DNA of 64,000 bases, from the NCBI RefSeq assembly GCF_039535785.1, contig NZ_BAAAXV010000011.1:248001-312000 (forward strand), written 5' to 3'. Shown one piece after another: positions 16,526 through 24,796 of the stretch. Position numbers and translations under genes: made by a program. Position 1 is the stretch's first letter. Every line of letters starts with the position of its first letter. This stretch comes from Nonomuraea helvata. GTDB lineage: Bacteria > Actinomycetota > Actinomycetes > Streptosporangiales > Streptosporangiaceae. The notes below the pieces were generated by a model. It had not been told where the DNA came from, did no database searches, and was given only the letters and a program-made list of their open reading frames with translations.

Positions 16526-16756
16526 AGGAGGTTCGCTGTCATCTCGATGGAGATGCCGGGACGGGTGTCGGGCTTGCGGGCCAGGGCTTCGGCCGCTGCG
16601 TACTGCACGGTGTAACGCGGGTCGAGGCCGTCCGGCTCGGTGCCGCAGGCGATGGACACCCTGCGCGACGAACAGCTCGCGAGCCGCCTCGACGAGCTTT
16701 TCACGGGTGCGGCGTGAGCGCTCGGCCCCCTTTTCCGGCCGCTTGACGCTGTCCAT
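16526..16756 (-). pseudogene. TetR-family regulator remnant, frameshifted
   Basis: The minus strand starts at ATG 16756 with a TetR N-terminus (ERSRRTREKLVEAARELFVAQG) and then loses the frame around 16660. A second frame continues with DPRYTVQYAAAEALARKPDT and SIEMTANLLFG, a TetR C-domain-like helix. Most of the HTH and the middle are deleted. The remnant ends against the recombinase fragment. It is divergent from the methyltransferase gene, which it probably once controlled. Confidence 0.65.
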
Positions 16757-16768
16757 ATTGCGAGTGTA

Positions 16769-16778
16769 TCTCTAGAGA
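16769..16778. promoter_or_regulatory. Palindrome between the tetR remnant and the methyltransferase gene
   Basis: TCTCTAGAGA is a perfect 10-bp palindrome, and a related CACTAGAG follows at 16783-16790. Position between divergent genes suggests the former TetR operator; this is inference. Confidence 0.35.
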
Positions 16779-16817
16779 AGGTCACTAGAGTTCAACTTTA
16801 AATTCTTGGAGGAGACG

Positions 16818-17486
16818 ATGGACCAGCCCAGCACCACCCAGACGCCGGAACCGGACCTGACCTCAACGCAGCGCGACCAGGAGGAGGAGTCCGTCCACCG
16901 CGCACTGGAGAGCTACTACCGCGCCGGCAAGCCGCCGTGGGACACCGGCGTGACGCCGCCCGAGCTGGTCGCCCTGGTAGAGGGGCACGAGGCGATGCCG
17001 CCCGGCCGCGCCCTCGAACTCGGCTGCGGCACGGGGACCAACGCCATCTACCTCGCACGGCACGGCTGGGAGGTGGCGGCCGTCGACCTGATCGACCGCG
17101 CCGTCGACCAGGCCAGAAAGAAGGCTGCGGCGGCGGGAGTGGCGGTACGGCTGCTGCACGGAGACGCCACCCGCCTCGACGAGTTGGACGTGCCGGGCCC
17201 CTTCGACCTGTTCTTCGACCTGAGCTGCTACTGCGGGGTCCCGCTGCACCGCCGCGACGCCTACGCCGCCGGGCTTACCCACCGCGCCGCTCCCGGGGCA
17301 CGGTTGCTGATGTTCGGGTACGGCCCCGAGCCGCTCGGCAATCCGACCCCCGAGGTCGCGTCGTGGGCGGCGGGCGTCACTGCCGACGAGCTCCGCGCCA
17401 GGTTCCCCGGCTGGGAACTACTCGACGTCACACCGGGCACCAACTCGGTGCCGACCTTCTGGTTCACGCTGGGCCGCGACGCCTAG
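16818..17486 (+). CDS. Class I SAM-dependent methyltransferase
   Basis: 222 residues. The SAM-binding motif I is ALELGCGTGTNAIYLA (near 65-80), followed by the acidic end of strand 2 (AAVDLIDRAVDQA) and LLHGDATRLDEL. Overall layout resembles thiopurine/TehB-like methyltransferases that act on small molecules or metalloids; the substrate is not determinable. ATG 16818 has GGAGGA four bases upstream; a TTG at 16806 is in frame but lacks a ribosome site. It is divergent from a broken tetR gene, so its control may be lost. Confidence 0.85.
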   Translation: MDQPSTTQTPEPDLTSTQRDQEEESVHRALESYYRAGKPPWDTGVTPPELVALVEGHEAMPPGRALELGCGTGTNAIYLARHGWEVAAVDLIDRAVDQARKKAAAAGVAVRLLHGDATRLDELDVPGPFDLFFDLSCYCGVPLHRRDAYAAGLTHRAAPGARLLMFGYGPEPLGNPTPEVASWAAGVTADELRARFPGWELLDVTPGTNSVPTFWFTLGRDA

Positions 17487-17529
17487 CAATCTCCGGTCGC
17501 GGGTTTCCGTAGGTTTGTAGCGAGTTTCG

Positions 17530-17560
17530 CGCCGCCCGAGCAAGTCGAGCTTGGGCGGCG
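17530..17560 (+). terminator. Hairpin downstream of the methyltransferase gene
   Basis: CGCCGCCCGAGC (17530-17541) pairs with GCTTGGGCGGCG (17549-17560), a 12-bp stem with one G-U pair and a 7-base loop. There is no T-run, so it may be a GC-rich actinobacterial terminator. The rest of the gap 17487-17794 holds nothing I can support as a gene. Confidence 0.45.
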
Positions 17561-17794
17561 TAGCGGTCGAGTGCCGTGATGGCCCTGAGCGCGGGGCTTC
17601 TGGACATCCTCGCGCTGACGTGGCCGTTCTTTTTCCTGTGGAGGTCGCGCTTCCCTTGCACGTCACTCAATGTCCTAGGCGGCCTGCTGGCCGCTGCCGC
17701 GCCGCTTGGCACGGTGCTCGGTGGCGCCCTGCCTCTCGCTCTGGAGCCTCGGCCTCGCCGTGAGGCCCTTCCATCACGGGATCGGCCGCCTTCG

Positions 17795-18217
17795 TCACGA
17801 GTCGCCGAACACCATGCGATGCCCGTTGGCGGTGTCCATGTACTCGCGTACCCGGTGGATCAGCCCGTCCCGCAGCTCGAAGACGAAGCAGTAGTCGTTG
17901 CGGTAGGCGTTGCCGTTGGCGAGCGTCGCCTGCATGGTCTCCTCCACCACGACCACGTCGCCGGCGGCGTGGAACCCCCGGAAATCCACCGTCACATCGG
18001 CGACGAACAGGCGCGGGAAGTCCACGGTGAGGAAGTGGACGATGGCGTCCCTGCCCACTATGTGGTGCGAGCCGCCGAGCGCCACGGCGGTCGCGTTCCC
18101 GGGCGGGGCCAGCCACTCCGCGTCCTTGGTGAAGAACATCGCGATCAAGTCCTTGTCCCGGGTCGAGAACGATCGCCATGCCTGCTTCACCAGCGTGCGG
18201 TTCTGCTCAGAAGTCAT
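17795..18217 (-). CDS. SnoaL-like/NTF2-fold protein
   Basis: 140 residues from the ATG at 18217. The sequence has the pattern of the NTF2-like/SnoaL family: an N-terminal helix (NRTLVKQAWRSFSTRDKD), FFTKDAEWLAPPGN, VGRDAIVHFLTVDFP, then alternating strands ending VREYMDTANGHRM. Members are small cyclases, isomerases or of unknown role, and the active-site residues vary too much to guess here. It is divergent from the Nudix gene, with a 100-base shared promoter region. The first 59 codons of the open frame upstream of this ATG overlap that region and are not family-like. Confidence 0.75.
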   Translation of the reverse strand: MTSEQNRTLVKQAWRSFSTRDKDLIAMFFTKDAEWLAPPGNATAVALGGSHHIVGRDAIVHFLTVDFPRLFVADVTVDFRGFHAAGDVVVVEETMQATLANGNAYRNDYCFVFELRDGLIHRVREYMDTANGHRMVFGDS

Positions 18218-18317
18218 GCGGGGGAGTGTGGCATCGTCCGGAGCAGAAGACCGGCCGGATTCGGCCAAGATCGCCGGGCGGTGTACTGTACCGCCCTCAT
18301 ACGGACAGGAGACCGCA

Positions 18318-18719
18318 ATGGCCGTCGGCATCGACAAGATCGCGTGGATCCATCTGGAGGATGGCAAGATCCTCAGCACCCGATCGCACGGCAAGGACGT
18401 GTACTACCTCCCCGGCGGCAAACGCGAGCCCGGTGAGAGTGACCTCGACACTCTCGTCCGGGAGATCGACGAGGAGCTGTCCGTCGCCATCGTCCCCGCC
18501 ACTGCCGCCCACCTGGGGACGTATCAGGCTCAGGCGCACGGTCACCCCGTGGGTGTCGTCGTGCAGATGGCCTGTTACACCGCCGACCACCTCGGGACGC
18601 CGACGCCCAGTAACGAGATCGAAGAGATCGTCTGGCTGACCTATGCCGATCGCCACCGCGTGTCGGACGTGGACCAGATCGTCTTCGACGAACTGCACCA
18701 GACAGGCCGGCTCCACTGA
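18318..18719 (+). CDS. Nudix hydrolase
   Basis: 133 residues. A full Nudix box runs from Gly34 to about residue 56 (GKREPGESDLDTLVREIDEE), with the REIDEE metal-binding helix intact, so it should hydrolyse a nucleoside diphosphate linked to another group. The substrate is unknown. The ATG has AGGAGA upstream at 7 bases. C-terminal residues EIEEIVWLTYADRH are typical of the family's last strand. It has no operon partner; the gene on the other side is convergent. Confidence 0.9.
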   Translation: MAVGIDKIAWIHLEDGKILSTRSHGKDVYYLPGGKREPGESDLDTLVREIDEELSVAIVPATAAHLGTYQAQAHGHPVGVVVQMACYTADHLGTPTPSNEIEEIVWLTYADRHRVSDVDQIVFDELHQTGRLH

Positions 18720-18796
18720 CTCGACGCGTGAACGGTAAGGGAGGGGCGAAAGCGTCTCAGGAAGGCGTCCGAGCGGAGCGAGGTCGAATGCGCCGC

Positions 18797-19672
18797 TCAG
18801 TCGCCGAATTCCAGGTGGAGGGCCTGGGTGAAGTCGGAGACCGCCTCCTCGTGGCGGTCCAGCTCCTGAAGGATCTCCCCGCGCACCCGGAACGCCCAAA
18901 TGTATTCGGGGTCCAGCTCGATCGCCCGGTTCAGATCGTTCAGGGCCGCCTCGTTGTCGCCCAGCTCGCTCAGCACCGCTCCCCGGCTGCCGTAGGCGCG
19001 GTCGTTCTCCGGGTCCAGCTCCAAAGCGCGGCTGAGGTCGGTCAGCGCGTCCTCGTACCGGTCTGTCATGCGCAGCGCCTCGCCCCTCCGGCTCAGCGCG
19101 CGTACGTAGTCCGGGTTCACCTCCAGCGCCTTCGTGTAGTCGTCGATGGCCTCGGCGTAAAGGTGCATACGCTGGTACAGGTCGCCGCGGGCCGCCCAGG
19201 AATAGGGCAGCTCCTCGTTCAGGGCGATGATTTTCCCGTGCGCCTCCAGGGCCTCGTCCAGGCGGTCCAGGTCCACCAGGGCGTCGGCCTTCGCCTCCAG
19301 GATCCACAGGGAGTCGGGGGCGAGGGTGAGGGCGTGCTCGAAGTCCGCCATGGCGTCCTCCAGGCGTCCCATCGCGGCGTACGTCTGGCCGCGCGAGCCC
19401 AGGGCGTACGCGCTGTCCGGCTCCAGCCTGAGTGCCTCGTCGAAATCCACCAGCGCGGCCTCGTAGCGTTCGATGACGCGGTGGCTCTCGCCGCGCAGCC
19501 GCCAGGCCCGGGCGTTGTCGGGCACCAGTGCGATCGACTCCGTCAGATCCGCGATCGCGGCGTCGTGTCTCGACAGGGCGATGTACGACTCGGCGCGGCT
19601 GCGGAGCACCGACGCACGGGACTGGGCGGCTGCCTCCGAGACGCCCGGCTGGTCCTTGATCCCCTCGCTCAT
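18797..19672 (-). CDS. Tetratricopeptide repeat protein
   Basis: 291 residues made almost wholly of TPR units of 34 residues, about eight in a row, from RAESYIALSRHDAAIADLTESIALVPDN onward in register (each with the W/L-G-Y-A-F-A-P pattern, for example AWRLRGESHRVIERYEAAL). It has no signal peptide, membrane helix or enzymatic domain, so it is likely a cytoplasmic scaffold or chaperone-like adaptor. The partner cannot be told. The stop lies 77 bases from the convergent Nudix gene and its start is close to the aldehyde dehydrogenase stop (19 bases), which may indicate one transcript. Confidence 0.85.
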   Translation of the reverse strand: MSEGIKDQPGVSEAAAQSRASVLRSRAESYIALSRHDAAIADLTESIALVPDNARAWRLRGESHRVIERYEAALVDFDEALRLEPDSAYALGSRGQTYAAMGRLEDAMADFEHALTLAPDSLWILEAKADALVDLDRLDEALEAHGKIIALNEELPYSWAARGDLYQRMHLYAEAIDDYTKALEVNPDYVRALSRRGEALRMTDRYEDALTDLSRALELDPENDRAYGSRGAVLSELGDNEAALNDLNRAIELDPEYIWAFRVRGEILQELDRHEEAVSDFTQALHLEFGD

Positions 19673-19691
19673 GAGGGGTAAATCTATCTGA

Positions 19692-21143
19692 CTAAATCTG
19701 GATTATGGCTGCCTTTTCGCGGGTGTACTCGAGGACCGAATCGTGCCCGTACCCGCTGTCCTTGACGCCGCCGAACGGCAGCCCGGGCGGCATCTGGCGG
19801 AACGTGTTCACCCACACCGTGCCGCTCTGGAGATCGCGCACGAACCGGTGCGCCCGGCCCAGGTCGCGCGTCCAGACGCCCGCCGCCAGGCCGTAGCGGG
19901 AGTCGTTCGCGATCTCCAGCGCCTCCTCGTCGGAGGAGAACGGCATGGCCACGGCCACCGGGCCGAAGATCTCCTCCTGGCAGATCCGGAGCGAGTTGTC
20001 CATGGTCGTGTACAGGGTGGGGGCGACCCAGTAGCCGTCCGGGAGGCCGGGCACCACGTCGGCGCCCGTCCGGCCGCCGAAGACCAGGCTCGCCCCCTCC
20101 TTCTCCGCCAGCTCGAGGTACGACCGCACCTGCTCGTACTGCGCCGACGACACGATCGGGCCCATGGTCGTCCGCAGGTCCAGGGGGTCGTTCAGGATCA
20201 GGCCCGCGCAGACGCGCTCGATGCGGCCCAGCATCTCGTCCCAGATCGACCGGTGAATGAGGATGCGGGAGCCCGCCACGCACACCTGTCCGGCGTTGCC
20301 GGTGTAGATCGAGTTCACGGTAACGCCCTGGGTGGCCGCGTCCAGGTCGGCGTCGGGAAAGACGATGTTGGGGGACTTGCCCCCGAGCTCGAACGTCAGC
20401 GGCTTGAGCGCGTCCGCCGACGCCCGGGTGATCGTCTGGCCGGTGGCCGTCGAGCCGGTGAGGCTGATCCTGGCCACGTCGCGGTGCCGTACGAGCGCGT
20501 CCCCGACCTCCTCGCCGAGGCCGCTGACGATGTTGAGCACGCCGGGCGGGAACACCTCCGCCAGCAGCTCGCCCAGCCGCAGCACCGACGCGCTCGCCTG
20601 CTCGGCCGGTTTGACGATCACCGTGTTCCCGGCCGCCAGCGCGTACGCCGCCTTGGCGGAGAACGTCGAGATGGGGGAGTTCCACGGGATGATGCAGACC
20701 GCCACCCCGTACGGCTCCCGCCGCGTCAGCCCGAGCGTGTCGGGACCCAGGACGACCGTGTCGCCCTTGGCCGCGTCCAGGCACTGCCCGGCGGCCAGCT
20801 GCCACAGGTACGCCATCCCCGGCAGGTCCCTCTTCAGCGTGTCGCGCAGGATCCGGCCGTTGTCGCGCGTCTCCAGCCTCGCCAGCTCCTCGGCGTTCCT
20901 GGCGAACACTTCCGACACCTTGCGCAGGTAGCCCGCTCTGGCCAGGGCGGGCAGCGCCGACCAGGCGGGGAAGGCGCGGCGGGCCGCCGCCACGGCCGCC
21001 TCGGCGTCGCGCGGTCCGCAGGCCGGGATCCGCGCCCACGCCTCCCCGGTGGCCGGATTGATCGAGTCGAGGGTTCTGCCGTCGCTTGCGGGGACCAGCT
21101 CGCCGCCGATGAGATTGCGATAGTCAGGCACGTTCCCAAGCAT
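19692..21143 (-). CDS. NAD(P)-dependent aldehyde dehydrogenase
   Basis: 483 residues, full length for the family. The general base Glu252 is in FELGGKSPN and the catalytic Cys288 in GNAGQVCVAG; the cofactor loop SLTGSTATG is at 227-235 and IIPWNSP at 151-157. It oxidises an aldehyde to the acid; the substrate is not readable. ATG 21143 is the likely start; GTG 21131 is an alternative, with neither having a strong ribosome site. Codons further upstream are not family-like. It is divergent from the methyltransferase at 21236. Confidence 0.92.
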   Translation of the reverse strand: MLGNVPDYRNLIGGELVPASDGRTLDSINPATGEAWARIPACGPRDAEAAVAAARRAFPAWSALPALARAGYLRKVSEVFARNAEELARLETRDNGRILRDTLKRDLPGMAYLWQLAAGQCLDAAKGDTVVLGPDTLGLTRREPYGVAVCIIPWNSPISTFSAKAAYALAAGNTVIVKPAEQASASVLRLGELLAEVFPPGVLNIVSGLGEEVGDALVRHRDVARISLTGSTATGQTITRASADALKPLTFELGGKSPNIVFPDADLDAATQGVTVNSIYTGNAGQVCVAGSRILIHRSIWDEMLGRIERVCAGLILNDPLDLRTTMGPIVSSAQYEQVRSYLELAEKEGASLVFGGRTGADVVPGLPDGYWVAPTLYTTMDNSLRICQEEIFGPVAVAMPFSSDEEALEIANDSRYGLAAGVWTRDLGRAHRFVRDLQSGTVWVNTFRQMPPGLPFGGVKDSGYGHDSVLEYTREKAAIIQI

Positions 21144-21235
21144 ACGCTTGCTTGCGCCTCCCGAACACCTAAGGTCACGTAAAGTACGCGAACAGGTACG
21201 CATGGCTACCAAGGCGGCCGGGGAAGACGCTTCGC

Positions 21236-22306
21236 ATGGCACCTCGACTGTTGGGCCGGCTGGCCTATGGCTCCCGCTATGACCGCGTTCCGTGGAACCA
21301 GCGCGTCTACGTCCGCCCGGGGGAGCTGCTGGTACGCGAGGCCCAGTGGCGCTGGCTGACCAGGCGCGCTCCGGTCATGCGCCTGGCCGACTACCAGCAG
21401 CTCAGGCCGCTGAAGGCGATCGAGGAGTTCCTGAGCTGCATGATGTGCGGGGACTCCCGCCAGCAGCTGCTCTTCTCGCCCGGCGGCAACGGATGGCGCT
21501 ACCACGTCGTCCGCTGCCCAGCCTGCGGCTTTCTCTACCGCAACCCGGGCATCCGTCCCGAGCGCCTCGGCGACCTGTACGCCATCGGCTACAACACCTT
21601 CCTGACCGGCAAGTACGCCGCCAACCGGCAGCGCCGCTACGAGCTGACCATGCAGGCGTTCTCGCCGGTGTTCGACGAGGGCAAGGAGCGGCGGCTGCTC
21701 GACTTCGGCTCCGGGATCGGGCTCTTCCTCGAACTGGCCGAGCAGCGTGGGTTCGACGCCTGCGGGGTGGACCTGTCGCCCGAGTCCGTCGCCCAGGCCA
21801 ACGACCGGCTGAGCAGCGTGCCTACATACCTCGGCGCGCCCGAGGACGTGCCGGAGATCGCCGCGGGCGGGTTCGACGTGATCACGCTCTGGTCGGTGCT
21901 GGCGCACCTGCCCAGGCCGCTGGACGACTTCGCGGCGTTCAGGCGGCTGCTGGCGCCCGGCGGGGTGCTGCTCATCCTGACCGTGAACGCGCGATCGACG
22001 CAGCTCAAGGCGTACGGGCCGGCGTGGAACGGATTCACCAAGAACCATCTGATGTTCTACTCGTCGCAGACCGTTCGCACGCTGCTGGGCCGTACCGGCT
22101 TCGCGGGCGTCGCCTTCGCCCCCCATTACGGCGACACGGTCGAGGCGGGCACGAGCCGCCTGCCCGGCGACCTGGTGCGCAGGCTGCGCCGCAACGTGGA
22201 GCTGAGCGACGGCGGGAACATGATGCGGGTCCTCGCCTTCGCCGACGAGGAGGCCATCGGCCGCTGGGGCGGCGGCCCGCTGACGGTCCACCGCCTGAGC
22301 GCCTAG
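21236..22306 (+). CDS. SAM methyltransferase with N-terminal zinc ribbon
   Basis: 356 residues. A basic N-terminal 60 residues precede a four-Cys zinc ribbon (CMMCGD near 68-73 and CPACGF near 93-98), then a class I methyltransferase core: RLLDFGSGIGLFLELA (motif I), CGVDLSPESV (motif II), and DVITLWSVLAHLPRPLDD. This arrangement is common in methyltransferases of sugar or cell-surface glycan pathways, but nothing nearby is a glycan gene. The C-terminal 50 residues (LVRRLRRNVELSDGGNMM) are less conserved. Function is inferred only at the family level. Confidence 0.82.
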   Translation: MAPRLLGRLAYGSRYDRVPWNQRVYVRPGELLVREAQWRWLTRRAPVMRLADYQQLRPLKAIEEFLSCMMCGDSRQQLLFSPGGNGWRYHVVRCPACGFLYRNPGIRPERLGDLYAIGYNTFLTGKYAANRQRRYELTMQAFSPVFDEGKERRLLDFGSGIGLFLELAEQRGFDACGVDLSPESVAQANDRLSSVPTYLGAPEDVPEIAAGGFDVITLWSVLAHLPRPLDDFAAFRRLLAPGGVLLILTVNARSTQLKAYGPAWNGFTKNHLMFYSSQTVRTLLGRTGFAGVAFAPHYGDTVEAGTSRLPGDLVRRLRRNVELSDGGNMMRVLAFADEEAIGRWGGGPLTVHRLSA

Positions 22307-22322
22307 ACCCGGCCGAGTACAC

Positions 22323-23255
22323 CTAGAGCTCGGGAACGCCCAGGTCCGGGGCGGGGCCGGCGCCGACCTGCTTGCCGAGCGCGGGGTCGAGCTGCTCGAT
22401 CAGCCGCTGCACCAGCGCCGCCCGCCGCACCCGCTCACGCCCCAGCTCCCGCGGCACCGCCCCGAGGTGCGAGCCGGAGGGGTAGATGTTGGGCGCGTTG
22501 CGCAGCCCCATCTTCAGGTAGACCGGCGCGGCGGCCCGGACGATCTCCACTGCCTCGTAGAACCGTACGAACCCGCCCTGGTCGTCCGGCACCTCCAGGT
22601 AGAGGTCGATCGGCAGCCTGGTAGCGGCCCGGATCTCGGCCAGGTGCGGCACGGTCAGATCGGTGCCCACGTTCACGGTGGTCGCGCCGAGCCGCTCGAA
22701 GACCGCCGCGGTCGGGCCGTTGGTGAGCGGTATCAGCACGGACGTCTTCAGCACCAGGTTGGCGGGGAGCGTGCCGTCCTCCTTCAGCGCGCGCAGCACC
22801 TCGAGCGTGCCGACGTCGCCGACGAGGAGGCTGCGGATGCCCAGCGAGCAGGCCCGCAGCGCGTCCGCCACGCACGCCGCCACCATCGCGTTGCCCCGCG
22901 CGGCCGCGCCGACGGCCTGGGTCAGCTTGGCCTGGCCGCCGGTGTCCCAGGCGGCCCGCGGCCCGAGGAACAGGTTGATCTCGATGCCCCGCTCGGCCCC
23001 GATCCGCGCCATGTCGGAGATCTCGGCGTCCGTCAGCATCATCACGCCGCTGCCCTGCGACGTCCTGGCGATCGGCACGCCCAGCCGATCGGCCTCGGCG
23101 ACCACCGACTCGAGCACGGCCGGCCCTTCGACGCTGGGGATCTCGAACCGGTACGGTGCCCCGTCCGCGAACCGCGACTCCACGGCGGAGGCGGTCCCGG
23201 CCACCGGATGCCCGAGCCGGGCCATCAGGGCGTGCAGGTCGGCAAGGTTCGTCAT
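22323..23255 (-). CDS. Peptidase U32-like TIM-barrel protein
   Basis: 310 residues. The alternating strand/helix pattern (IPSVEGPAVLESVVAEADR, TSQGSGVMMLTDAEI, INLFLGPRAAW, IRSLLVGDVGTLEVLRAL, LVLKTSVLIPLTNGPTAA, TTVNVGTDLTVPHLAEIRAA) indicates a TIM barrel. I have seen similar actinobacterial proteins called U32 family peptidase; the assignment is by memory of sequence style, not by a catalytic residue I can point to. The C-terminal KMGLRNAPNIYPSG looks conserved. It is convergent with the methyltransferase, 16 bases from its stop. Confidence 0.55.
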   Translation of the reverse strand: MTNLADLHALMARLGHPVAGTASAVESRFADGAPYRFEIPSVEGPAVLESVVAEADRLGVPIARTSQGSGVMMLTDAEISDMARIGAERGIEINLFLGPRAAWDTGGQAKLTQAVGAAARGNAMVAACVADALRACSLGIRSLLVGDVGTLEVLRALKEDGTLPANLVLKTSVLIPLTNGPTAAVFERLGATTVNVGTDLTVPHLAEIRAATRLPIDLYLEVPDDQGGFVRFYEAVEIVRAAAPVYLKMGLRNAPNIYPSGSHLGAVPRELGRERVRRAALVQRLIEQLDPALGKQVGAGPAPDLGVPEL

Positions 23256-23350
23256 CGGGAAGGCTCCTCATCATAGACCACTTCTGCGCGCCCGAGCGTA
23301 GTGCGCCGGAACTTCGCGGCAGGGAACCGCCCACCAAGGTGAAAGGGCGC

Positions 23351-24178
23351 TCAGAAGCCGGTCGAGAGAGCGATGTGCCGCCACTGGTCCAGCTCGCGCC
23401 GGACGAGATCAAGCTTGCCCTCCACACGTTCGACCGCGTCCGCGCCGAGTTGCAGGCGCAGCGGAGGCTCGGCTGCCTCCGCGACGTCCACGATGGCGGC
23501 GGCGGCCTTCGCCGGATCGCCCGGCTGACGGCCGTCGTTGGCGGCCAGCGCCGCGCGGGTCGGGCCCGCGCCGGCGTCATAATCCGAGATGGAGGCGGGC
23601 TGGACTTCCAGGCTTGCGCTATTGAGGAAGTCCGTGCGGAAGCCGCCCGGCTCGACGATGACGACCCGCACACCGAGTGGTGCCAGTTCGCCGTGCAGCG
23701 CTTCGGAAATGCCCTCGAGGGCGAACTTCGTCGCGCCGTACAGGCCCGTGCCCGGGGCCGTCGCGAACCCGGCCACCGAACCGATGTTCAGCACGCACCC
23801 GGACCGTTGGGCGCGCAGCGTGGGCAGCGTCGCGCGCAACGTGTTCAGCACGCCGAAGACGTTGACCTCGAACAGGTCGCGTACCGCCTTGTCGGACACC
23901 TCCTCGACCGCACCCACCAGCCCGTATCCGGCATTGTTCACCACGACGTCGATCCGGCCGAACTCGGCCAGTCCAGCATCGACGGCGGCCTGGAGCTGCT
24001 CCTGAGAAGTGACATCCGTGGTCACGGCCAGCAGCCCGGCAGGCTTGTCCGGATATGTCGTGAGCACCGCCTCCGCGTTCCGAGCCGTGGCAATGACACT
24101 GTGCCCCCGTGACAGCGCTTCGCGCACGATCTCCGCTCCGAGACCCCGCGACGCTCCGGTGACGAACCAGACACTCAT
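23351..24178 (-). CDS. Short-chain dehydrogenase/reductase
   Basis: 275 residues of the classical SDR fold. TGASRGLG (7-14) binds the cofactor, NNAG is at 81-84, and the catalytic residues are Ser134 (NIGSVAG), Tyr147 and Lys151 (YGATK). An Arg at position 33 after the second strand suggests NADPH. The C-terminal region has the PGGFRTDF loop common to SDRs acting on larger substrates. Its promoter carries a MerR-type 19-base spacer between -35 and -10, and the divergent gene encodes a MerR regulator, so this gene is the likely target. Confidence 0.92.
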   Translation of the reverse strand: MSVWFVTGASRGLGAEIVREALSRGHSVIATARNAEAVLTTYPDKPAGLLAVTTDVTSQEQLQAAVDAGLAEFGRIDVVVNNAGYGLVGAVEEVSDKAVRDLFEVNVFGVLNTLRATLPTLRAQRSGCVLNIGSVAGFATAPGTGLYGATKFALEGISEALHGELAPLGVRVVIVEPGGFRTDFLNSASLEVQPASISDYDAGAGPTRAALAANDGRQPGDPAKAAAAIVDVAEAAEPPLRLQLGADAVERVEGKLDLVRRELDQWRHIALSTGF

Positions 24179-24214
24179 GATCTTTCCCCAGTCCGTTCGA
24201 TCGGCTACGTCTGG

Positions 24215-24245
24215 ACGCTACAAGCTAGAGTCGGCTCTAGATCAA
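24215..24245 (-). promoter_or_regulatory. MerR-type promoter for the SDR gene, with operator palindrome
   Basis: On the minus strand, TTGATC (plus 24240-24245) and TAGCGT (plus 24215-24220) are separated by 19 bases, longer than the normal 17 and typical of MerR-activated promoters. Between them lies CTAGAG-TCGG-CTCTAG (24225-24240), an inverted repeat that is a plausible MerR operator. Confidence 0.65.
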
Positions 24246-24268
24246 GCAGGGTGTGAGGGGAGTCGCTC

Positions 24269-24787
24269 GTGGATCTGAGCATCGGCGAGGTGTCCAAGCG
24301 GAGCGGGCTGAGTGTCCACGCGCTGCGCTTCTACGAGAAGGAGGGGTTGTTCGCCAACTCCATACGCCGCACGCCGAACGGGCGGCGGATCTACCACGAG
24401 GAAGACCTCGAGTGGCTGGCGAGCTGTGCCAGGCTGCGCTCATCGGGGATGTCGCTGGCGGCGATCCGGCAGTACGTCGAGCTGACCCGGCAGGGGGCCG
24501 GCAACGAGCACGACCGCCTGGCGTTGCTGCGCGATCATGAGCAGCAGGTCGAGGCGCAGATTCGTGAGCTGCAGGAATGCTTGGACCTGATCAGATACAA
24601 GGTCGAGGTCTACGCGGAGTATGTCGCCCGCGGCCAGGCCGACGAGCTCTGGAATCCCTCCCATCCGGACGCCGAACGGACTGTTCCCGAGCCATGCCGT
24701 GATGCGCCTCGCGCGCCGGCTGAGCTCCCGGCCACCGGCTTCCTGCCGCCCCTGCGGGAGCACGGACAGGCAGATCGGCAGGTCTAG
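24269..24787 (+). CDS. MerR-family transcriptional regulator
   Basis: 172 residues from GTG 24269, with GAGGGGA about 8 bases upstream. The N-terminal MerR DNA-binding domain is complete: LSIGEVSKRSGLSVHALRFYEKEGL, the wing RRTPNGRRIYHEEDLEWL, then MSLAAIRQYVELTRQG and a long dimerisation helix to about residue 120. No metal-binding Cys is present in the effector part, so an organic ligand or stress signal is more likely than a metal. The last 45 residues are low-complexity and may be disordered. It faces the SDR gene across a shared promoter with the MerR spacing. Its stop is 9 bases before the next gene. Confidence 0.9.
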   Translation: MDLSIGEVSKRSGLSVHALRFYEKEGLFANSIRRTPNGRRIYHEEDLEWLASCARLRSSGMSLAAIRQYVELTRQGAGNEHDRLALLRDHEQQVEAQIRELQECLDLIRYKVEVYAEYVARGQADELWNPSHPDAERTVPEPCRDAPRAPAELPATGFLPPLREHGQADRQV

Positions 24788-24796
24788 GATCGAGCC

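Noticed and set aside
17487..17794. Minus-strand frame ending near 17464 as an integrase tail
   Set aside because: Short, Arg-rich and without a catalytic motif; the only firm signal in the gap is the hairpin.
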